A stretch of 64,000 nucleotides of DNA from Paraburkholderia ribeironis (GTDB lineage Bacteria > Pseudomonadota > Gammaproteobacteria > Burkholderiales > Burkholderiaceae), in the NCBI RefSeq assembly GCF_900019265.1, contig NZ_CYGX02000040.1, positions 24,951 through 88,950 on the forward strand. Reading direction: 5' to 3'. The notes beneath the pieces are model-generated. The model was not told the DNA's origin, searched no databases, and saw nothing but the letters and a program-made list of their open reading frames with translations. Numbering within the stretch: position 1 is the stretch's first letter; each line of letters opens with the position of its first letter. The translations under genes were made by a program, and so were the position numbers. This document shows positions 61,736-64,000 of this stretch, piece after piece.

Positions 61736-62197
61736 ATGGACGGTTACATCCGCAGCGAGCAGGAAGAATATTTTGAGCAGTTGTGCATCAGCGTCGACGC
61801 CGACGAAGTGCACGAACAGGAAGCGATCGAGTACTTCGAGAACCAGTTCGACCAGGCCGACTTCGATCCTGCACAATGGCTCGACATCGCGCTTTACTAC
61901 TCGCCGGCCGTGGCGCGCGGCATCATCGACATGGTGACGGCCGACGACAAGGCGCGCAGCAACATCGCCGAAGTGATCGCCGACAACCTCGACATCTCGT
62001 ACGGCGAGGACGAATGCGAGCAGTTCGCGCAGACCATCGAATTCGCGCTGAACAACGGCGTGCCGGTGGACCTCGACCTGGTGCTCGACGGCTGCCAGCG
62101 CGCGATCGACGATCTCGACACCTGGGCCGACGAGGACACCAAGGCGCCGCTGCTGCGCCTGCGTGAGGAGTTGTCGCGCCAGCAGGGCGAGCGTTAA
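61736..62197 (+). CDS. Acidic conserved-looking hypothetical protein
   Basis: 153 residues from the ATG at 61736, no strong ribosome site visible. Very acidic, without signal peptide, membrane segment or cysteine-metal motif. It reads MDGYIRSEQEEYFEQLCISVDADEV and appears all-helical, with several WLDIALYYSP and VIADNLDISYGEDECEQFAQTIEFAL helices. I do not recognise a family. Codon use is like its neighbours and no transfer signal is seen. Possibly a small regulatory or nucleic-acid-mimic-like protein, but there is no evidence for either. Confidence 0.7.
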   Translation: MDGYIRSEQEEYFEQLCISVDADEVHEQEAIEYFENQFDQADFDPAQWLDIALYYSPAVARGIIDMVTADDKARSNIAEVIADNLDISYGEDECEQFAQTIEFALNNGVPVDLDLVLDGCQRAIDDLDTWADEDTKAPLLRLREELSRQQGER

Positions 62198-62686
62198 GGG
62201 CGCCGGGTCGACGCGTTGACTCGGCGCGCGTTGGTTCGGCGCGCCGCTTGCGATAGTTTTGCCACCCACTCGCATGGACTCGTGGCGCGACCGCGCCAAC
62301 GGACCGTGCCACCAGACTGCCACCACAATCAGTTCACTCCCGTAGCCGGCGCGCTCGCGCCGGTTTCTTAAGCATGTGCCGCAATCGGCACCCCACCCGC
62401 CGCCACCAACGGCCCGCCCGTCCACGCGCCGCGCGAGCTGTGCCGAAATGCTCATCCAAAGCGCCTCGAATTACCAAGACGGCGGCAAATTGGCTTTCTA
62501 TATTCGCGCCAGATTGACTCGCTTCTGAATCGCACGCGAACTCGACTGCGCGTATTCCAGCATTGTTAGTAGCGACCGATCATTCGTAATCTCTCATGCG
62601 CGCGCAGCGAAGCCGCGGCTCGCGAGTCGATCCAGCGTTAGTGCCTTGCCGTTTTCACACTTGAACTGTCGATGGAAGGAGAAACC
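62198..62686. other. Gap with terminator upstream of livK
   Basis: 489 bp without a recognisable gene. Holds the terminator at 62346-62369 and, nearer livK, an AT-richer segment (62480-62600) likely to contain its promoter. A ggaga ribosome site precedes the ATG at 62687. Confidence 0.45.
62346..62369 (+). terminator. Hairpin with short U-tract
   Basis: An 8-bp GC stem (ccggcgcg/cgcgccgg, two-base loop) is followed by tttctt, about 150 nt after the acidic protein gene. It has the form of an intrinsic terminator for plus-strand transcription. Confidence 0.55.
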
Positions 62687-63838
62687 ATGAGTCTTCGCAA
62701 CACGCTGAAACCGCTTGCCATCTTCATCGGCGCCGTCTGTGCAATCGCGCCGCTGACCAGTCGCGCCGACGATCTGCCAGTGAAGATCGGCTTTGCCGCG
62801 CCGCTCACGGGCGCCAACGCCGGTTACGGCAAGGATCTGGAAAACGGCGTCCGGCTCGCGATCGAAGAAGCCAATGCGCAGAAGATCAGGATCGGCGACA
62901 AGGTGGCGCAGTTCGAAATCGTCTCGCAGGACGACCAGGCAGACCCGCGCATCGGCGTGCAGGCCGCGCAGAAGCTGGTCGACTCGGGTGTGTCGGTGGT
63001 GGTGGGCCACTTCAATTCCGGCACGACGATTCCCGCGTCGCAGGTGTATGAGCACGCCGGCATTCCGGTGCTCGACCCGGCCGCCACCAATCCGGTCATC
63101 ACCGGCCGCGGTTTTGCCAACACCTTCATGGTGATTTCCACCGATGCGCAGAACGCCGGCAACGCGGGCGCGTACGCGGTGGACGTGACCAAGGCCAAGC
63201 GCATTGCGATCATCGACGACCGCACCGCGTTCGGCCAGGGCGAGGCCGACGAGTTCGAGAAGGCGGTGAAGGCGCGCGGCGGCAACATCGTGGCGCGCGA
63301 GTACACCGACAATCACGCGGTGGACTTCAGCACGCAGATCACCAGGATCAAAGGCGCGAATGCGGATCTGATCTTCTTCGGCGGCCTGGACAACCAGGCG
63401 GCGGGCTTCGCGAGACGCATGAAGCAACTCGGGTTGAACGCGCAACTGGTGGGCGGCGGCGGCGTGATGGACCCGGATTTCATCAAGCTCGCGGGCGACG
63501 CGGCCGACGGCGTGATGGCATGGGAATACGGCCGTCCGCTCGCGCAGCTGCCAGGCGGCAAGGATTTCTCCGCGAAGTTCAAGAAGCGTTTCGGCGTCGA
63601 CATCCTGTCGTATGCGCCGTTCGGCTATGACGGCGCATGGGTTGCGATCAAGGCGATGCAGCAGGCCAAGTCCACCTCGCCGGCGACGTATCGTCCCGTG
63701 TTGAAGGCGGTCGATTACGATGGCGTGACCGGCAAGATCTCGTTCGATAACACCGGCGCGTTGAAGAGCGGCGCATCCACGCTCTACCAGGTCAAGAACG
63801 GCGCCTGGGTGCCGATCGTAACGAAGAGCGGCACTTGA
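62687..63838 (+). CDS. livK: Branched-chain amino-acid ABC transporter binding protein (LivK-like)
   Basis: 383 residues from the ATG at 62687, chosen because ggagaaacc lies directly before it (an ATG at 62672 overlaps that site). Signal peptide about 1-26 (CAIAPLTSRA), then a type I periplasmic binding fold: VKIGFAAPLTGANAGYGKDLENGVRLAIEEAN, VVVGHFNSGTTIPASQVYEHAGIPVLDPAATNPVIT, IIDDRTAFGQGEADEF and DLIFFGGLDNQAAGFARRMKQLG. It captures Leu/Ile/Val-type ligands. No permease or ATPase gene follows; the next gene is on the opposite strand. Confidence 0.93.
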   Translation: MSLRNTLKPLAIFIGAVCAIAPLTSRADDLPVKIGFAAPLTGANAGYGKDLENGVRLAIEEANAQKIRIGDKVAQFEIVSQDDQADPRIGVQAAQKLVDSGVSVVVGHFNSGTTIPASQVYEHAGIPVLDPAATNPVITGRGFANTFMVISTDAQNAGNAGAYAVDVTKAKRIAIIDDRTAFGQGEADEFEKAVKARGGNIVAREYTDNHAVDFSTQITRIKGANADLIFFGGLDNQAAGFARRMKQLGLNAQLVGGGGVMDPDFIKLAGDAADGVMAWEYGRPLAQLPGGKDFSAKFKKRFGVDILSYAPFGYDGAWVAIKAMQQAKSTSPATYRPVLKAVDYDGVTGKISFDNTGALKSGASTLYQVKNGAWVPIVTKSGT

Positions 63839-63845
63839 GCCGCGG

Positions 63846-63876
63846 GCAGCCCGGACCAGACGACGGGCCGGGCTGC
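63846..63876 (+). terminator. Hairpin after livK
   Basis: gcagcccgg and ccgggctgc form a perfect 9-bp stem with a 13-nt loop, starting 8 nt after the livK stop codon. No U-tract is present. Confidence 0.45.
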
Positions 63877-63926
63877 AACGATCAGGCGGAGCGAACCGGT
63901 CGGATGATCTTCCGGCAGAACCCTCG

Positions 63927-64000
63927 CTACTTCGCGCTCGCCGCCTTGACCACCAGCTCGGCATCGAGATCGCGCTCGATGCGCACGAGGTCATCCTTCA
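63927..64000 (-). CDS. Partial minus-strand gene at the right edge
   Basis: The last codons of a minus-strand frame read KDDLVRIERDLDAELVVKAASAK and stop at 63927-63929. The acidic/basic alternation looks like a helical C-terminus, but too little is visible to name it. The start lies beyond the window. It is convergent with livK. Confidence 0.45.
   Translation of the reverse strand, partial: KDDLVRIERDLDAELVVKAASAK

Overview
The window is high-GC chromosomal DNA that reads like a Burkholderiales genome, most likely Paraburkholderia/Burkholderia. This is an inference from gene content and style: a two-subunit AruF/AruG arginine succinyltransferase operon joined to a His/Arg ABC transporter, EAL-HDOD proteins, a glgC-glgA pair, and many open antisense frames created by GC-rich codon bias. 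No rRNA, tRNA, complete insertion sequence, prophage or CRISPR array was seen.

Layout, left to right. 1-5300: a fluoride riboswitch with crcB, an S8 peptidase with Asp at the oxyanion-hole position, a 9-bp minisatellite, and a long acyl-CoA:acetate/3-ketoacid CoA-transferase. 5300-7300: a ribbon-helix-helix-like DNA-binding protein behind a palindrome, a structured leader or sRNA ending in a strong terminator, and an IclR regulator. 7700-15700: mdtABC RND efflux genes, with a low-complexity insertion in MdtC. 15700-23050: an exported peroxiredoxin and a four-gene second-messenger block (two EAL-HDOD proteins, one PAS-GGDEF-EAL, one HDOD).

23366-35331 (all minus strand) is one arginine/ornithine uptake and AST catabolism block. 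In transcription order it is hisQ-hisM-hisP, an AraC-type ArgR-like regulator, astC, aruF, aruG, astD, astB, astE and a periplasmic binding protein. Overlapping stop/start codons tie the catabolic genes together. Arginine is imported, succinylated, and degraded to glutamate and succinate.

35755-41800: an RssA-like patatin with a BamE/SmpA-like lipoprotein, a four-domain rhodanese protein, and just upstream of it a decayed cysteine dioxygenase. That pseudogene has two nonsense codons, a 13-bp duplication frameshift, a lost iron ligand and a large 12-bp repeat expansion. A luciferase-like monooxygenase follows. 41854-46695: a GlxA-type regulator, a small ABM-fold protein, an exported alpha/beta hydrolase, a DipZ-like CcdA-thioredoxin fusion, the 3' remnant of an epoxide hydrolase, and a MAPEG protein. 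46791-50301: Lrp regulator divergent from an amino-acid permease and a PatB-type C-S lyase, then what looks like the first ten codons of a lost AhpD/CMD-family gene.

50527-56596: a Gly/Ala-rich exported protein, a three-gene overlapping lipoprotein operon (two LssY_C-like paralogues plus a hydrolase) of unknown role, and an exported alpha/beta hydrolase. 56597-63838: a repeat-rich leader with an array of covarying 30-nt hairpins directly before glgC, then glgA, pdxY, an acidic conserved-looking protein and livK. The right edge cuts a minus-strand gene.

The most unusual items are the hairpin array before glgC, the repeat-expanded cysteine dioxygenase pseudogene, the LssY_C-like lipoprotein operon, and the structured RNA between the RHH-like gene and the IclR gene.
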